Source: Thermoplasmata archaeon (lineage in GTDB: Archaea; Thermoplasmatota; Thermoplasmata; Thermoplasmatales; Thermoplasmataceae). From it: a DNA stretch of 7,053 bases. Positions 5,780 through 7,053 of this stretch are shown here, piece by piece (the first letter of the stretch is position 1; each line of letters starts with the position of its first letter). Below the pieces are notes generated by a model. The model had not been told where the DNA came from. It saw only the letters and a list, made by a program, of their open reading frames with translations, and searched no databases. The stretch is taken from NCBI GenBank assembly GCA_021804185.1, contig JAJZKL010000052.1:1-7053 (forward strand), written 5' to 3'. A program made the translations under genes and the position numbers.

Positions 5780-6945
5780 CTCAGAGCCTCCTCTCCGGCA
5801 TTGATACCAAACAGCGTGCCTATGGTCATGCCTAGGCCGCCAAGGTAGCCTCCGTTCAGTATGTTTCCGGCCATGATCTCTCCCGCAGCCCAGATGTTAT
5901 TGAACGGTTTCCCGGATTTGTCGATCACTCTTGAATGATTATCAACCTTCAGCCCGAAATATGTGAAAGTGAGACCTGGCCTGAGAGGATAGGCATAAAA
6001 CGGCGGTTCATCAATGCGTCTTGCCCAGTTCGACTTGGCCGGATCAATATCCTTTGTGCCGTTGCCGTCAGGATTCGAAAAATCAAAGTGTGATATTTCA
6101 GGGCAGGCGGCATTGTACTCGGATACAGTTTTACGGAGTTCATCCGGATTCAGCCCGAGTTTATATGCCAGATCATCGAGTGAGTTTTCCACTATTGGGG
6201 GATACAGTGGCGGCATGAATAAGCCCCAGCTCTTCCTGTCAAAGATGCTGAACGCAATCTGATCAGGTTGCTGGGCGATCAGCTTTCCGCTGATTGCATA
6301 TCTTTTCGGCCATATATCATAACCCTCATCGAAGAATCTTCTGGCGAATTTATTGACGACTATACTGAAGATCACTGAATCAACGCGAGTGACTATTCCG
6401 CCATCATATTTCGGGGATCTGGCGTCGACTCCCACCATATGCCCGTCATTTTTCTCCCCCACTGAGGCTGCTCCATGCCTTATCATCTCCATCATCGGGA
6501 TCCCAGTGTTGTGGCTCGTACCGCGGATTATGAAGTTGTCAATGGCATCTCCCCACGCTTCCCTGAGTATGTTGAGATTGGACTCGAATCCTCCCGATCC
6601 GAGAATAACGGAATCGCCCTTTATCTCAACCTCGTGACCCTGAATTCTGGCGGTAAGCGACTGGAAAGTATTATTCTCAACATTCAGCCTTACCAGTTCA
6701 GAATCATAAACTATTCGGCAATTGTCATATTTACCAAGATACTGGAAGTAAGTATTCAGGAGGGCTTTCCCACCTCCAAGGATGAACAGGTTTGTCCGAT
6801 CCAGGTGAAGAGTTGATTTCAGGGCCTTCTGCCATCTCACACCATGTGATGAAGCCCAGTCAACTGCTTCACTGGAATGATCGACGACATATCCCGTCAG
6901 TTCGCTGTTCGACTCTCCCCTGGTAACCTTCTTAATGTCCGTGAG
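5776..6945 (-). CDS. tcuA: TcuA, FAD-dependent tricarballylate dehydrogenase (5'-truncated)
   Basis: The 389 genuine residues match the middle and C-terminal parts of TcuA, the flavoprotein that oxidises tricarballylate to cis-aconitate in Salmonella and is related to fumarate reductase flavoproteins. Family landmarks, numbered from the first genuine residue (Leu at 6945), are HLDRTN (47-52), GGGKALL (57-63), GSGGF (116-120), DGGIVTR (181-187), NKFARRFFDEG (198-208), AQQPDQIAFSI (224-234), YAYPLRPGLTFTY (317-329), WAAGEIMAGN (352-361) and GGYLGGLGMTIGT (365-377). About 100 N-terminal residues, including the dinucleotide-binding GxGxxG, are missing compared with a usual length of roughly 460-490. 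Upstream of 6945 the open frame continues to an ATG at 7029, but those 28 codons are the antisense of a duplicated internal tcuA segment and resemble no part of the family. The overlap with tcuB (TTGA) and shared function support one operon. Related succinate/fumarate-type substrates remain possible. Confidence 0.9.
   Translation of the reverse strand, partial: LTDIKKVTRGESNSELTGYVVDHSSEAVDWASSHGVRWQKALKSTLHLDRTNLFILGGGKALLNTYFQYLGKYDNCRIVYDSELVRLNVENNTFQSLTARIQGHEVEIKGDSVILGSGGFESNLNILREAWGDAIDNFIIRGTSHNTGIPMMEMIRHGAASVGEKNDGHMVGVDARSPKYDGGIVTRVDSVIFSIVVNKFARRFFDEGYDIWPKRYAISGKLIAQQPDQIAFSIFDRKSWGLFMPPLYPPIVENSLDDLAYKLGLNPDELRKTVSEYNAACPEISHFDFSNPDGNGTKDIDPAKSNWARRIDEPPFYAYPLRPGLTFTYFGLKVDNHSRVIDKSGKPFNNIWAAGEIMAGNILNGGYLGGLGMTIGTLFGINAGEEALS
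5787..5796 (-). promoter_or_regulatory. strong Shine-Dalgarno site of tcuB
   Basis: GGAGAGGAGG lies inside the 3' end of tcuA, 7 nt before the TTG at 5779. It decides in favour of this non-ATG start and of translational coupling between tcuA and tcuB. Confidence 0.75.
6244..6351 (+). repeat. inverted repeat, inner arm (within tcuA)
   Basis: This 108-bp segment is the native copy. On the minus strand it encodes 36 conserved TcuA residues, from KFARRFFDEG to QIAFSI. It is identical to the reverse complement of the last 108 bp of the window, and the match ends sharply at 6351/6352. The arms are separated by 594 bp of ordinary tcuA coding sequence. Confidence 0.97.
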
Positions 6946-7053
6946 AAATTCGCCAGAAGATTCTTCGATGAGGGTTATGATATATGGCCGAAAAGATATG
7001 CAATCAGCGGAAAGCTGATCGCCCAGCAACCTGATCAGATTGCGTTCAGCATC
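6946..7053 (-). repeat. inverted repeat, outer arm at the window end (misplaced copy of tcuA sequence)
   Basis: Base-by-base comparison shows 108/108 identity to the reverse complement of 6244-6351, running to the last base of the window. Read on the + strand it is an open frame of 36 codons of TcuA (KFARRFF...QIAFSI). It replaces the expected N-terminal part of tcuA. No transposase, IS end or target duplication accompanies it. A fold-back chimera at a contig end is the likeliest cause; a genuine inverted duplication disrupting tcuA is less likely. Confidence 0.97.

Noticed and set aside
6244..7053. The 108-bp inverted repeats as terminal repeats of a transposon or phase-variation element
   Set aside because: The 594 bp between the arms are normal tcuA coding sequence with no transposase or recombinase. 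The inner arm is itself conserved TcuA coding sequence, and the outer arm runs off the window end.
1..7053. CRISPR arrays, tRNA or rRNA genes, insertion sequences
   Set aside because: I saw no regularly spaced repeats, tRNA cloverleaf-like segment, rRNA-like sequence or transposase; the window is almost fully occupied by metabolic genes.

Overview
The window looks like archaeal chromosome. Two genes have a TATA-like box about 26 bp upstream of an ATG, as expected for leaderless transcripts. Genes inside operons instead overlap by 4 bp or carry Shine-Dalgarno sites. Terminators are oligo-T tracts, and arginine codons are largely AGA/AGG. An acidophilic, heterotrophic Thermoplasmatales-type archaeon is my best guess. 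The lineage is an inference, because no rRNA or other marker gene is present.

Left part, + strand: the C-terminus of a LeuC-type (aconitase superfamily) dehydratase large subunit, whose upstream part is outside the window (2-361). Its small subunit overlaps it by 4 bp (358-864). After a terminator/promoter gap comes an MFS carrier of the sugar-porter/MHS type (960-2354). It ends tail-to-tail against the minus-strand genes, with only 13 bp between the stop codons and T-rich sequence serving both directions.

Right part, minus strand, in order of transcription: a TcuA-type flavoprotein (5' part missing), TcuB (membrane Fe-S partner, 4-bp overlap), a promoter region with dyad symmetry, a homocitrate synthase/isopropylmalate synthase-like DRE-TIM enzyme, and a family III (CaiB/BaiF) CoA transferase. 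In Salmonella, TcuA and TcuB oxidise tricarballylate to cis-aconitate and pass the electrons to the respiratory chain. An aconitase-type hydratase, a C-C bond synthase/lyase, a CoA transferase and a carboxylate/sugar-type carrier next to them suggest a polycarboxylate catabolic island. The combined pathway and its substrate are inferences.

The right end is abnormal. The last 108 bp (6946-7053) are a perfect inverted copy of 6244-6351, which lies inside tcuA. The copy replaces the 5' end of tcuA, so the FAD-binding N-terminus is missing and the apparent start codon at 7029 is spurious. A chimeric fold-back at a contig end (amplification or assembly) is the simplest explanation; a real inverted duplication is the alternative.
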